Positions 37,401-44,537 of a DNA stretch of 64,000 bases are shown one piece after another. Source of the DNA: Corynebacterium stercoris (GTDB lineage: Bacteria; Actinomycetota; Actinomycetes; Mycobacteriales; Mycobacteriaceae); NCBI RefSeq assembly GCF_024160105.1, contig NZ_JAMFTQ010000004.1, forward strand, positions 62,001 through 126,000, written 5' to 3'. How positions within the stretch are numbered: the stretch's first letter is position 1; each line of letters opens with the position of its first letter. The notes under the pieces are model-generated. The model saw only the letters and a program-made list of their open reading frames with translations, was not told the DNA's origin and made no database searches. The position numbers and the translations under genes are program-made.

Positions 37401-37450
37401 AGCAACCCCAGCGCCAGCCACCCGAGGGCATGCGCCAGCCGCGCACCCAT
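34412..37450 (-). CDS. aftD: Alpha-(1,3)-arabinofuranosyltransferase AftD
   Basis: 1012 residues. N-terminal region with the family signature TKFDLTANPGGFLRRALHAW and QMQNQAYGYLFPQGAWFWL, then about a dozen membrane helices (GT-C fold, DUF3367), a long periplasmic part (about residues 390-880) and C-terminal helices. AftD adds branching alpha-1,3-arabinofuranose in arabinogalactan and lipoarabinomannan. Shorter than mycobacterial AftD (about 1400 residues), as usual in corynebacteria. The upstream DUF2613 gene and the divergent LpqI-like gene repeat the Rv0236c-Rv0236A-Rv0237 order. Confidence 0.92.
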   Translation of the reverse strand: MGARLAHALGWLALGLLAFLQQPGRVAADTKFDLTANPGGFLRRALHAWTDDFTLGQMQNQAYGYLFPQGAWFWLADLLGVPDWIAQRLWWTLLVGLAYSGTLVLARRVLGPRVGWAGPVVAAVLYALSPRVLTTLTAISSEAWPVALVPWTLVPLVGRRPNVAAAIVPVAFMGGVNATATIAACVPAGLYLLWRREWLRAAGFGLGAAAVSAWWLGPLVVLGRYSPPFTDFIESATVTTSWLSPAEILRGTTSWAPFVDAERTAGFLLVAEPTFVLATCAVAAVGLAGLARRDMPQRGAFVLVLSVGFALLASAHFAVSLYDATFAAFRNLHKFDSLVRLPLCLGAGWAVTVLAADVGAGGRHAAGRRAALPGVVGVVLVAAVAVAPAWSLRLMPQGTWDEVSPDWVAVGEWLTEHAAGTRTIVVPAASFARQEWGWTRDEPIQALASVPFAVRDAIPLVDPEAIRGLDGQVAALDAEALRSIGVGAVVVRRDLDKRGAGRVLKPQPGAIRELGEPAARFGDVAIYMLEPERGMMLTADEPLTVDAGGEALPLLWRELGYFPARLVGGGGAGSGAAVITDTPALAARNYGTLDGQSAHLADLDEDGSVSNRVKDYPSSGTRAAVAMEGRARASSSAADAGAFGGPNPAKSLTSAFDGLENTAWWPAPGDEAAWVSVDTQSPTMTITATDTTRVELSDGERSRTVTLVGGEPRTVAAAPWIRLTEPAGIAEIDAGITRIVDVPGTGDAYFFQRRFPATDVLQRRFTTAVDAEWTLSAPARIDGAEVSGTVRLPAGTHELVTSAETVLLSRELRLPSWEPFAGTVEAADRDRILLTTRAFNDGLRASVGGVPLEPVRIDAASQAFIVPAGASGDVAMWHAGDRVYRGSLFFGGAFSLVVLAGCLWVPWRRFEWFADAGRTARLAEVLPPTLAAVAAGPLAGLVAVAVAWVVRRFTLIRASWLASGAMAAAGLWLARAPWPTPGYAGDSWLLAVAGCLAVAALAWPDDANATGI

Positions 37451-37459
37451 CGCGCGCCC

Positions 37460-37684
37460 CTACTGCCGCGAGCCGTACTCCGGCCCGCCGAGCACGGCCT
37501 GGTCCGCGGGCACCGCGCCGCCGGTGGGCACGGTGGTCTGCCCGGAAAACGTCGCGATGCCCAGCACGCCCACGATTCCCAGCACCACGCCGACAACGAC
37601 GCTGGCCAGCACCGAAGACAGCGCACGGCCAGACGCGGGCCCTTCCTGGGGCGCGGCGGGTGCGACTTCCACGCGGTGCGACAT
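37460..37684 (-). CDS. DUF2613-type small membrane/secreted protein (Rv0236A-like)
   Basis: 74 residues with a single hydrophobic segment (SSVLASVVVGVVLGIVGVLGI) and a short polar tail with DQAVLGGPEYGSRQ. Matches the small protein encoded beside aftD in mycolata. It is 9 bp upstream of aftD and probably co-transcribed. Co-conservation suggests it assists AftD, but no biochemical function is known. Confidence 0.8.
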   Translation of the reverse strand: MSHRVEVAPAAPQEGPASGRALSSVLASVVVGVVLGIVGVLGIATFSGQTTVPTGGAVPADQAVLGGPEYGSRQ

Positions 37685-37768
37685 GGCAAGAACCCTACCA
37701 GCGCGCCCCGATAATCAATGCGTACAGTTGAGGGCGTTTCGCGCTCGGAAAAGGAGGGAGGCAGCAGC

Positions 37769-38950
37769 ATGGCACGTATCGCACGCGCGCTCCTCGCAGG
37801 GGCTTTGAGCTTGACGACGCTCATTTCCTGCACCCCCACACCCGAGCCGACCACCGCGGTGTTGGAGTCGGCGGAGGCGCCGGTGGCGGAGGTGCCGCCA
37901 AGCGTGAGCCCCGCCGAGGCGCGCGTACCGCAGGACCTGCGCGCGAAGGTGGCCAGCCTCATGGTGGTCGGCGTAGCCAACTACGAGCAGGCGCGCGCGG
38001 CGCTCGACCAGGGCGCGGGCGGGCTAATCATCCCGAGTTGGGCGGACCCGGCGCTGCTGCATGAGCCGGGGCGGGACTTGAACGCCCTGCGCGCGGAGTA
38101 CGGCGGCTACGGCCGCCCGTTCTCCGTGGCCATTGATTTCGAGGGTGGGCGCGTCCAGCGCCACACGCACGTGCTGGGGGATTTCATGCCGCCGCGCGTG
38201 CTCGCCGGCACCCCGCCCGAGGTGATTCAGGGCACCGGCTACGACATCGGCGTGGCCCTGCGCGCGCACGGCATCAACGTGGATTACGCGCCGGTGGTGG
38301 ACTTGGACCTGGTCGGGCTGGAGATCGTCGGCGACCGCGCCCTCGGCTCCGATCCGGCAGAGGTCGTGCGCGTGGCGGGCCTGTTCTCGCAGGGGCTTAT
38401 CGACGCCGCCGTCACCCCCACCTTCAAGCATTTCCCGGGCCACGGCCGCGCCTCCGGCGACACGCACCACCAGCTCGCGGTGACGCCGCCGATCGAGGAG
38501 CTGCGTGCCGCCGACACCGCGCCCTACGGCCCGCTGCTCGCCCGCTTCCCTCAGGCCAGCGTGATGATGGGCCACATGATCGTCCCGGGCCTGGTACCCG
38601 CTGGGTGGAACCCGGCCGACTTCGGCGTGGGCATCCCGAGCTCGCTGAACCCGGAGGCGTACCGCATCCTGCGCGAGGGCGACTACCCCGGGGGCGTCCC
38701 CTTCAACGGCGTCGTGGTCACCGACGATCTCTCCGGCATGCGCGGCATTCTCGATTACGCGCCCACGCCGGAGGCGGTGAAGCGCGCCATCGGCGCCGGC
38801 GCGGACCAGGCGTTGTGGTCCTCCGGCGCTGACCTGCCGCACATCATCGACGTGGTGGTCGCGGCCGTCGAGGCGGGGGAGATCCCGATAGAGCGAGTCG
38901 ACGAAGCTGCAACTCGTGTTCAACAGCAGCTCATCGACGTGGGGCTTTGA
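37769..38950 (+). CDS. GH3-family lipoprotein, LpqI-like beta-N-acetylglucosaminidase
   Basis: 393 residues from the ATG at 37769 (AAGGAGGGAG at 37751-37760). A signal peptide ends in the lipobox LISC, so the protein is membrane anchored outside the cell. The glycoside hydrolase family 3 domain has the KHFPGHG motif near residue 225 and the nucleophile Asp in VVTDDLSGM. The M. tuberculosis counterpart LpqI (Rv0237) releases GlcNAc from peptidoglycan fragments; same neighbourhood beside aftD. Confidence 0.9.
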   Translation: MARIARALLAGALSLTTLISCTPTPEPTTAVLESAEAPVAEVPPSVSPAEARVPQDLRAKVASLMVVGVANYEQARAALDQGAGGLIIPSWADPALLHEPGRDLNALRAEYGGYGRPFSVAIDFEGGRVQRHTHVLGDFMPPRVLAGTPPEVIQGTGYDIGVALRAHGINVDYAPVVDLDLVGLEIVGDRALGSDPAEVVRVAGLFSQGLIDAAVTPTFKHFPGHGRASGDTHHQLAVTPPIEELRAADTAPYGPLLARFPQASVMMGHMIVPGLVPAGWNPADFGVGIPSSLNPEAYRILREGDYPGGVPFNGVVVTDDLSGMRGILDYAPTPEAVKRAIGAGADQALWSSGADLPHIIDVVVAAVEAGEIPIERVDEAATRVQQQLIDVGL

Positions 38951-38995
38951 AGCCTGCCGACGGTGTAGGTCGCCCGATGCGCTAGCGTAGAACGG

Positions 38996-40759
38996 GTGAG
39001 TACGGTACAGGCGTCGTCACGCAAGTCCGGCGGCGGCAAGGGCGGGAAGATCGCGCTTGGCGTTGTGCTGGGACTTTTCGCGGTCCTTATCGCCATCTAC
39101 GTCGCGGATGTGGCCATGAACCGCGGCACCGTGCCGCGCGGCACCACAGTCGGCGGCGTGGCCATCGGCGGCATGCAGCCCGATGAGGCGGAGGCCACCT
39201 TGCAGCGCGAGCTCGGCGGGGTGGAGGACAAGCCGGTGGAGATCAAGGCCGGCAGCAAGCGCGCGCAGCTCACCCCGTCGAAGGCGGGGCTGGGCATCGA
39301 CTGGCAGGCCACCGTGGACGCGGCCGGTGAGGAATCGCTGAACCCCTTCACCCGGATCGCCGGGTTCTTCCGCACGCACGAGGTGGACGCCGTCGCCGCC
39401 GTCGACGAGGCAAAGCTCGAGCCGGCGCTCAACCGCACCCGCCGCAACCTCACGCTCGAGCCCAAGGACGGGGCAATTACTATCGACGCAGGCAAAGCCG
39501 TCATTCAGGCCCCCGAACCCGGCCAGGAGGTCGACTACGACGCGCTGCATGAGCGCGTCACCCACACCTGGCTCAACCCGGACGGCGTGAAGGTCGAGCC
39601 GACTGTGATCCAGCCAGCCGTGGATGATGCCGCGATCAAGGCCGCCCAGGAAGGCCCCGTGCGCGCCGCCCTCAACGGGCCGCTGATCCTGCGCGGCGCG
39701 TACAAGGTCGACGCGGGCGACGCGATGGACGCGTCGCCGGAGGGAGACGAGGCCGCGGGCGGGGCGGACCACGGCCCCGTCGCCGCTTCCGTGCCGCAGG
39801 ACCGCCTCGGCGAGATCGTCCAGTTCCCGGTGCGCGAGGGCAAGCTCACCCCTGAGATCAACCGTGAGGTCGCACAGGCCATCCTTGGCGAGCAGCTCGC
39901 CGACACCGAGACCGAGAAGCGCAACGCGCGCGTGCTCGCCGGCGGCGGCGTCGAGCCATCCGTGGACGGCTACGAGATCGATTGGGAAGCGACCTTCGAC
40001 AAGTTCGACGACCGCGTCCTAGGCACGCTGCCCCGCGAGTGGGACGCCACCTACCAGGAGGTCGCGGCGGACTTCACCACCGAGGACGCCCAGAACGCCA
40101 CCTTCAATCAGGTCGTCGGCTCCTTCACCACCGGGGGCTACTCCGCCGCCTCCGGCGAGAACATCGCCGTGGTGGCCCGCACCGTCAACGGCGCGATTGT
40201 GAACCCGGGCGAGACGTTCTCCCTCAACGGCTACACCGGCCCGCGCGGCACCGCGCAGGGCTACGTGGAATCCGGCATCATCCTCAACGGCCGCGCCGAC
40301 AAGGCCGTGGGCGGCGGCATCTCCCAGTTCGCCACCACCCTGTACAACGCCGCGTACTTCGCGGGCATGACCGACATCGCCCACACCCCGCACTCGTACT
40401 ACATTTCCCGCTACCCGGCGGGCCGCGAGGCCACGGTCTACGAGGGCGCGATTGACCTGCAGTTCCGCAACGATTCGGCCTACCCGGTGAAGATCACGAC
40501 TTCCGTCGGCGGCGGCCAGGTCACCGTCAGCCTCATGGGTGTGAAGACCGTCAACGTCGAATCCGTCAACGGCGGCCGCTGGGCGCAGACCGAGCCGAAG
40601 GAGCAGACGGTCACCGATTCCTCCTGCATCGCGTCCTCGGGCACCCCGGGCTTCACCACGTCCGACACCCGCATCATCTACGACCTCGCCGGCAACGAAC
40701 TTTCCCGCGAGACGCAGACGACGGTGTACAACCCGCAGCCGATCGTGAAGTGCGGGTAG
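38996..40759 (+). CDS. VanW-family protein with peptidoglycan-binding-like domain
   Basis: 587 residues, GTG start. One N-terminal membrane anchor (KIALGVVLGLFAVLIAIYVADV), then PG_binding_4-type repeats (VPRGTTVGGVAIGGMQPDEAEATLQREL), and a VanW domain around residues 380-510 (GSFTTGGYSAASGENIAVV, FSLNGYTGPRGTAQGY, GGGISQFATTLYNAAYFAGM). VanW proteins occur beside vancomycin-resistance genes and in many Gram-positives; their role in the wall is undefined. No resistance genes are nearby. Confidence 0.88.
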   Translation: MSTVQASSRKSGGGKGGKIALGVVLGLFAVLIAIYVADVAMNRGTVPRGTTVGGVAIGGMQPDEAEATLQRELGGVEDKPVEIKAGSKRAQLTPSKAGLGIDWQATVDAAGEESLNPFTRIAGFFRTHEVDAVAAVDEAKLEPALNRTRRNLTLEPKDGAITIDAGKAVIQAPEPGQEVDYDALHERVTHTWLNPDGVKVEPTVIQPAVDDAAIKAAQEGPVRAALNGPLILRGAYKVDAGDAMDASPEGDEAAGGADHGPVAASVPQDRLGEIVQFPVREGKLTPEINREVAQAILGEQLADTETEKRNARVLAGGGVEPSVDGYEIDWEATFDKFDDRVLGTLPREWDATYQEVAADFTTEDAQNATFNQVVGSFTTGGYSAASGENIAVVARTVNGAIVNPGETFSLNGYTGPRGTAQGYVESGIILNGRADKAVGGGISQFATTLYNAAYFAGMTDIAHTPHSYYISRYPAGREATVYEGAIDLQFRNDSAYPVKITTSVGGGQVTVSLMGVKTVNVESVNGGRWAQTEPKEQTVTDSSCIASSGTPGFTTSDTRIIYDLAGNELSRETQTTVYNPQPIVKCG

Positions 40760-40767
40760 GACGCAGG

Positions 40768-40837
40768 ACGCACATTTTGAGGCTCGAAGTAAAGTAGCCG
40801 CGGCTCAAAATGTGCGTAATCGGTATATTTTGAGCCG
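40768..40837 (+). promoter_or_regulatory. Overlapping inverted repeats at abiEi promoter
   Basis: ACGCACATTTTGAG (40768-40781) is the exact reverse complement of CTCAAAATGTGCGT (40804-40817). A second palindrome uses the same middle arm: CGGCTCAAAAT (40801-40811) with ATTTTGAGCCG (40827-40837). A possible -10, TATATT (40824-40829), lies about 7 bp before the GTG at 40837, suggesting a leaderless transcript. AbiEi antitoxins bind inverted repeats at their own promoter, so these are probable autoregulatory operators. Confidence 0.72.
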
Positions 40838-41628
40838 TGAAAGCTCCTGAAGCTCTTGAGATAATCGGTGAGTTAGCCTCCCAGCAATGGGGCCTGTTCA
40901 CTGCCACCCAGGCAAAGGATGCGGGCGTTGATCCGACAAGCATTCGTCGATTAGCGGAACGCGGCCTGACCTTGCGTATGCGCCACGGCGTTTATGCCAT
41001 TGCTGGCACCCCATTTTCACCTGACCTAGAAGTGAAAGCGCTTTGGCTCGGGCTTCGGCCCGGTATCATGGCCGCGGATCGGACTCGCGGTTTCGATCCC
41101 GCAAACGACGCTGTCGTTTCGCATTCCACCGCGGCCAGTATCTGGAGAGTTGGAGACCTCTGGCCGGACGGTGCTCACTTCACGGTGGGAGGCAGAAAGC
41201 GGAGCCGCCAACCCGAGGTTGTTTTCCACCTCTCTCAACTGGGGGTTGACGAATGGGTGATCCATGAAGATGCAGGATTACCGGTTACCTCCGTTCCCCG
41301 GACACTCGTAGATTTGGCTGAGGCTGGCACCGAAATTAGCCACCTGTCGTCCCTCATTGGTGATGCGGCAGATGCATTGCTCACTGACCAAGAAGAGCTG
41401 ATCCGAGCGTTCAACGGTCGAGAAGATGCGCTCGGGCTCGAATTGGGCGATTATGCGGGATTGAGGGGGTTCATTCGAGAAGCGTTCCCGACGGTTGAAC
41501 TGGATCCCCGGGTCGTTGAAGCAATTGAAAAATCGTTGGCCCCATACATACAACAAATGGGTGACTTCTTGGCGGGTAGGACTAATGCATCAAAAGGGGG
41601 GAACGGTGCAGGGAGCGAGCAAGGGTAG
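40837..41628 (+). CDS. AbiEi-family antitoxin (type IV toxin-antitoxin)
   Basis: 263 residues, GTG start. N-terminal winged-helix domain (ALEIIGELASQQWGLFTATQAKDAGV, then SIRRLAERGLTLRMRHGVYAIAG) as in AbiEi antitoxins, followed by the C-terminal antitoxin part (VVSHSTAASIWRVGDLWPDG, VTSVPRTLVDLAEAG). Such proteins repress their own operon and neutralise the nucleotidyltransferase toxin AbiEii. Base composition is visibly lower in GC than the flanking genes, suggesting horizontal acquisition. The expected toxin gene downstream is reduced to a fragment. Confidence 0.85.
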   Translation: MKAPEALEIIGELASQQWGLFTATQAKDAGVDPTSIRRLAERGLTLRMRHGVYAIAGTPFSPDLEVKALWLGLRPGIMAADRTRGFDPANDAVVSHSTAASIWRVGDLWPDGAHFTVGGRKRSRQPEVVFHLSQLGVDEWVIHEDAGLPVTSVPRTLVDLAEAGTEISHLSSLIGDAADALLTDQEELIRAFNGREDALGLELGDYAGLRGFIREAFPTVELDPRVVEAIEKSLAPYIQQMGDFLAGRTNASKGGNGAGSEQG

Positions 41629-41645
41629 GGGCATCAAATCGACTC

Positions 41646-41906
41646 ATGGTCAGACCCTCCCTGCGCACTGCCATTGATTCCCAGAGACGAATTCGAGCAC
41701 TTTCACTTCCGTCTCAGGTTGAGGTTCCGGACGAATCCTGGGTCGAGCAATATCCAGCGAAAGCAATGACGTTCGGAGGCGCATACCAGGCGCTTCAGAA
41801 TCTCGGCGAAGCGATAGGAGTGGCTGGCCTGCTACTCGACCCAGTCTTAGCGACGCCTCCGATCCAGGCTCAAACCTGGGATCCGGACCGCATGGTCTGG
41901 GATTAA
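41646..41906 (+). pseudogene. Internally deleted AbiEii-like toxin remnant
   Basis: 86 codons. The first residues (SLRTAIDSQRRIRA) look like the N-terminus of AbiEii toxins and the last 55 (VEVPDESWVEQYPAKAMTFG, LLDPVLATPPIQAQTWDPDR) like their C-terminus; the nucleotidyltransferase core with GS and D-x-D motifs that should lie between is missing. Toxin genes of this family normally encode about 280-300 residues. Hence an internal deletion has probably inactivated it while the antitoxin survives. An alternative frame upstream of 41646 may hold the original start. Confidence 0.65.
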
Positions 41907-41917
41907 GCGCAAAGGGG

Positions 41918-42742
41918 CTAGATCCACTCCACCCGCGGCGGGGTGTGGTCGCCCGGCTCGCGCGACAGCCCCCACTCCGTGAGCACCGCGAAGAGCGGAT
42001 CGCGCGGCATCAGCGAGTGGTGCGGGGCGTAGCCGTCGTACCACTCAGCGACGTCGATATTGGCTACGTCTGCGCCCTCATCGCGCAGCGCCGACGCGGA
42101 GTTCGGGGTCACCACCGTATCCGCCGGTGAGTACAGCGATGTGTACACCACCCGCGGATCCGTGTCCGGAATCCCTGCGCGCTCCGCCGCCCACGCCGAT
42201 CCCGCGAGCTGCTGCGACGCACCCCTCGTAGCAAACAGCCGCCCCAGCCACGGGTGATCAGTCAGAAGCGGGCCCATCCAGGAGACGCGTCCGTGGAAGT
42301 CCGTGCCGTGGAAGTTCGCGCCCATTGCCACCACGCGCCGCACCTTCTCCGCACCGCCCGCAGCGATGTACAGCTTTGTCATCAGCCCGCCTTGCGAGTG
42401 CGCCACAATATCCACCTGCTCCGCGCCCGTCCGCGTTAGCACCCGGTCGACGTTCTCGGCCACATCGCCGACAATCGCGTCGAGATCCCCGATCCCGCGC
42501 ACCCCCGGCGCCAGCTGGTCGCCGTAATCGTAGCCCCACACCCAGTACCCGCGATCCCGCAGGTACTCCGCATTCTGGCGGAAGGCACGCGTGCGCGAAT
42601 TGATGCCGTGGAGGTAGATCACAGGCGTCGGAAAGCGCGGCTCGAAGCTCATGTCGTTGAAGGGCAGCGCCGGGCGCCCGCCGAGGCCCAGCGCCGCTCC
42701 CGCCGCCCACATCGCCGCCACTGCAATCCGCATAGGGAGCAT
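41918..42742 (-). CDS. Secreted alpha/beta-hydrolase, lipase/esterase-like
   Basis: 274 residues from the ATG at 42742 (another at 42733); the longer frame to 42856 would cross the riboswitch region. A signal peptide (MRIAVAAMWAAGAALGLGG) is followed by a lipase class 2/PGAP1-like fold: VIYLHGINSRTRAF oxyanion region, nucleophile in VAHSQGGLMTKLY, probable Asp in YSPADTVV and His in PHHSLM. Extracellular ester hydrolysis is likely; substrate unknown. It is divergent from the SAM-riboswitch gene. Confidence 0.8.
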   Translation of the reverse strand: MLPMRIAVAAMWAAGAALGLGGRPALPFNDMSFEPRFPTPVIYLHGINSRTRAFRQNAEYLRDRGYWVWGYDYGDQLAPGVRGIGDLDAIVGDVAENVDRVLTRTGAEQVDIVAHSQGGLMTKLYIAAGGAEKVRRVVAMGANFHGTDFHGRVSWMGPLLTDHPWLGRLFATRGASQQLAGSAWAAERAGIPDTDPRVVYTSLYSPADTVVTPNSASALRDEGADVANIDVAEWYDGYAPHHSLMPRDPLFAVLTEWGLSREPGDHTPPRVEWI

Positions 42743-42763
42743 TATGCTTGCCGACGCTTGCAA

Positions 42764-42779
42764 TAGACCAAGCGGTCTA
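42764..42779. promoter_or_regulatory. McbR-type operator TAGAC-N6-GTCTA
   Basis: TAGACCAAGCGGTCTA exactly fits the C. glutamicum McbR consensus TAGAC-N6-GTCTA. It lies between the divergent lipase and riboswitch-controlled genes. A near match, CAGAC-N6-GTCTA, is at 42971-42986 just inside the downstream frame. McbR is the TetR-type repressor of methionine and cysteine synthesis, released by S-adenosylhomocysteine. Two further matches are in the fprA-cysI intergenic region. Confidence 0.75.
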
Positions 42780-42794
42780 CTATTCTCGACCTCA

Positions 42795-42877
42795 CGATCA
42801 CGAAGCCCGACGCAGGACTCCCGGCCCGTCGGCTGGCAACCGCGCAGCTCGCGCACGGTGCCTCCGGGAGAAGATCG
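42795..42877 (+). ncRNA. SAM-IV-like riboswitch aptamer
   Basis: The elements of a SAM-clan aptamer can be traced. P1: CGATC (42795-42799) with GATCG (42873-42877). P2: CCGACG (42807-42812) with CGTCGG (42827-42832). Core GCTGGCAACC (42832-42841), P3 hairpin GCGC/GCGC, then CGGTGCC. A 7-bp pseudoknot CTCCCGG (42818-42824, P2 loop) with CCGGGAG (42864-42870), characteristic of SAM-I/SAM-IV folds. The beginning GATCACGA and the end GAAGATC mirror SAM-IV GGTCAYGA and GAYGACC with paired changes. The expression platform would lie in 42878-42964 before AAGGAG. Confidence 0.72.
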
Positions 42878-42964
42878 GCCAGTCGCTGACCTGCGGTTGG
42901 AAGTGCGAAGCCGGCGGGGCGTCTTTGACCTCCGCAGCTGCGATGAATTTAAGGAGAAGAAGCC

Positions 42965-43573
42965 TTGTCGCAGACTGAGCGGTCTAATAATCTGGGGTCA
43001 CCTTCGGACCGACCGTGGGAGAGTGAGGAGTGGGAGATGTGGGCACCTGCAACCCTGGATAACCTGACCGGACAGACCCTAACGTTCCTGGTAGATAGCG
43101 CGCCGGTGGTACGTACCTTCCCGTCGACCGACGCCGTGATGAAGTTCGTTGGCACCGCCGGGACCCGCTTCGAGTTCAACGCACTAGACAACTCTGTCCG
43201 TTCCGCCGACGGTGTTGTGATTGACCTTCCGGAGCTCGCCGCGCCCCAGCACTTCGTCCACCACACCAAGTGTCGGCTGGTGACGGCCGGGCACCGCGTC
43301 CACCACATCCCGTACCTGCATGCCGTGAATGATCGCGACACGCTCTGGGTGCCCGTGGACGTCCTGGGTGTCGACGACCAAAAGGTGGTGTTCTCCACCC
43401 CCGACGGCGTGACCACCGGATACACCCACGATCCCGAGCGTTTCGCCGGGATGCGCGAGTTCTCGCCGAAGTGGAAGATCCTGCGCAGCGGCGCTGCGGA
43501 GCACGCGCTCGGCGGCGTGACGCGGGACTTTGCAAACTTCTCGCCCGTCCCGATCAGCCCCTGCGTGGGGTAG
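42965..43573 (+). CDS. Unknown protein under McbR operator and SAM-like riboswitch
   Basis: 202 residues from TTG at 42965, with AAGGAG at 42951-42956; an ATG at 43037 with GGAG is an alternative that would leave the second McbR-like motif in the leader. I do not recognise the family. No signal peptide or membrane helix. Features: Trp-rich start (WESEEWEMW), a beta-rich middle (LTFLVDSAPVVRTF, TRFEFNALDNSV), a His-rich stretch (HFVHHTKCRLVTAGHRVHHIPYLH) and a second beta-rich half ending SPCVG. Two Cys and the His cluster could bind metal. The controls upstream indicate a role tied to methionine, SAM or sulfur supply. Confidence 0.7.
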   Translation: MSQTERSNNLGSPSDRPWESEEWEMWAPATLDNLTGQTLTFLVDSAPVVRTFPSTDAVMKFVGTAGTRFEFNALDNSVRSADGVVIDLPELAAPQHFVHHTKCRLVTAGHRVHHIPYLHAVNDRDTLWVPVDVLGVDDQKVVFSTPDGVTTGYTHDPERFAGMREFSPKWKILRSGAAEHALGGVTRDFANFSPVPISPCVG

Positions 43574-43620
43574 CGGTTCGGGGTGGCGGTGCGGGATAGC
43601 GGCGCCCGTGTTGACGCATC

Positions 43621-43680
43621 AATGCGCTACATACATCCGCCGAATCCAATAATTGGCGCATTTGCGAAAAAACCTACTCG
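43621..43680. repeat. Dispersed repeat C, copy 1
   Basis: The 25-bp core 43629-43653 matches the reverse complement of 56824-56848 at 22 of 25 positions (TTATTGGATTC.GCGGAT.TATGT). Both copies also have GGCGCATT followed within a few bases by six A. This one lies between the riboswitch gene and tRNA-Gly. Confidence 0.65.
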
Positions 43681-43764
43681 GCCCCGCACCTGTCCGGACC
43701 CCGCGACAGAAACACCCCAAAAACAAAAAGCGCAGCAAGCGAAAGCCAGCCGCACTAACAAAAT

Positions 43765-43838
43765 TGGAGCCGGCGACGAGAATCGAACTCGCACTCTCAG
43801 CTTGGGAAGCTGATGTTCTACCACTAAACTACGCCGGC
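43765..43838 (-). tRNA. tRNA-Gly (anticodon CCC)
   Basis: 74 nt including encoded CCA. On the minus strand: acceptor GCCGGCG paired with CGCCGGC, D-arm with TAGTGGTAGAAC, anticodon stem TCAGC/GCTGA with loop TTCCCAA, giving anticodon CCC, T-arm GAGTTCGATTCTC, discriminator T and CCA. Confidence 0.95.
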
Positions 43839-43930
43839 ACTGCCAGGCGAACGCCCAGCGCAGCTCACTTTAGCACCGCCCTCCCGCGCCCCAAAAACAC
43901 CCCGACGAGCGCCCCACTAGACTCAACGAC

Positions 43931-44494
43931 GTGCTGCTCTCCGACCAAGACATTCGCGCTTCCATCGATTCCGGCCAGCTCCAGATCGACCCGTTCGACG
44001 CGAGCCTGATTCAGCCCAGCTCCATCGACGTGCGCATGGACAACCTTTTCCGCGTCTTCAACAACTCGAAGTACACGCACATTGACCCGAAGCAGGAGAT
44101 GCCGGACCTGACCACGCTTGTGGAGGTCCCGGAGGATGAGCCCTTCGTCCTCCACCCGGGCGAGTTCGTCCTTGCCTCCACGCTGGAAAAGTTCACACTC
44201 CCCGCAGACCTCGCCGGCCGCCTCGAAGGCAAGAGCTCGCTCGGCCGCCTGGGCCTGCTCACGCACTCTACCGCAGGCTTCATCGATCCGGGTTTCTCGG
44301 GGCACATCACGCTTGAGCTTTCGAACGTCGCAAATCTGCCCATCACCTTGTGGCCGGGGATGAAGGTGGGGCAGCTCGCGCTGTTCAAGATGACGTCGCC
44401 GGCGGCCACGCCGTATGGCGCGCAGGAACTCGGTTCGAAGTATCAGGGGCAGCGCGGCCCGACGCCCTCGAAGGCGTACTTGAATTTTCGGTAA
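43931..44494 (+). CDS. dcd: dCTP deaminase
   Basis: 187 residues, GTG start giving [17 protein letters not shown], the usual N-terminus. Motifs: [35 protein letters not shown] and [20 protein letters not shown]. Deaminates dCTP to dUTP; the actinobacterial enzymes, as in M. tuberculosis, often also hydrolyse dUTP to dUMP. In mycolata it precedes a UDP-glucose dehydrogenase gene (Rv0321-Rv0322), as here, with a small Cys-rich gene in between. Confidence 0.96.
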   Translation: MLLSDQDIRASIDSGQLQIDPFDASLIQPSSIDVRMDNLFRVFNNSKYTHIDPKQEMPDLTTLVEVPEDEPFVLHPGEFVLASTLEKFTLPADLAGRLEGKSSLGRLGLLTHSTAGFIDPGFSGHITLELSNVANLPITLWPGMKVGQLALFKMTSPAATPYGAQELGSKYQGQRGPTPSKAYLNFR

Positions 44495-44537
44495 CCTTGA
44501 GTTGAAGCATCAAGCTTTCCGACGAAAGGAACACCCC

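Noticed and set aside
38996..40759. Vancomycin resistance determinant
   Set aside because: VanW domains are common in Gram-positive genomes without resistance; no vanHAX or vanRS genes are present.
43583..43813. 76-residue plus-strand frame over the tRNA
   Set aside because: Runs through repeat C and the antisense of tRNA-Gly; no plausible start signal.
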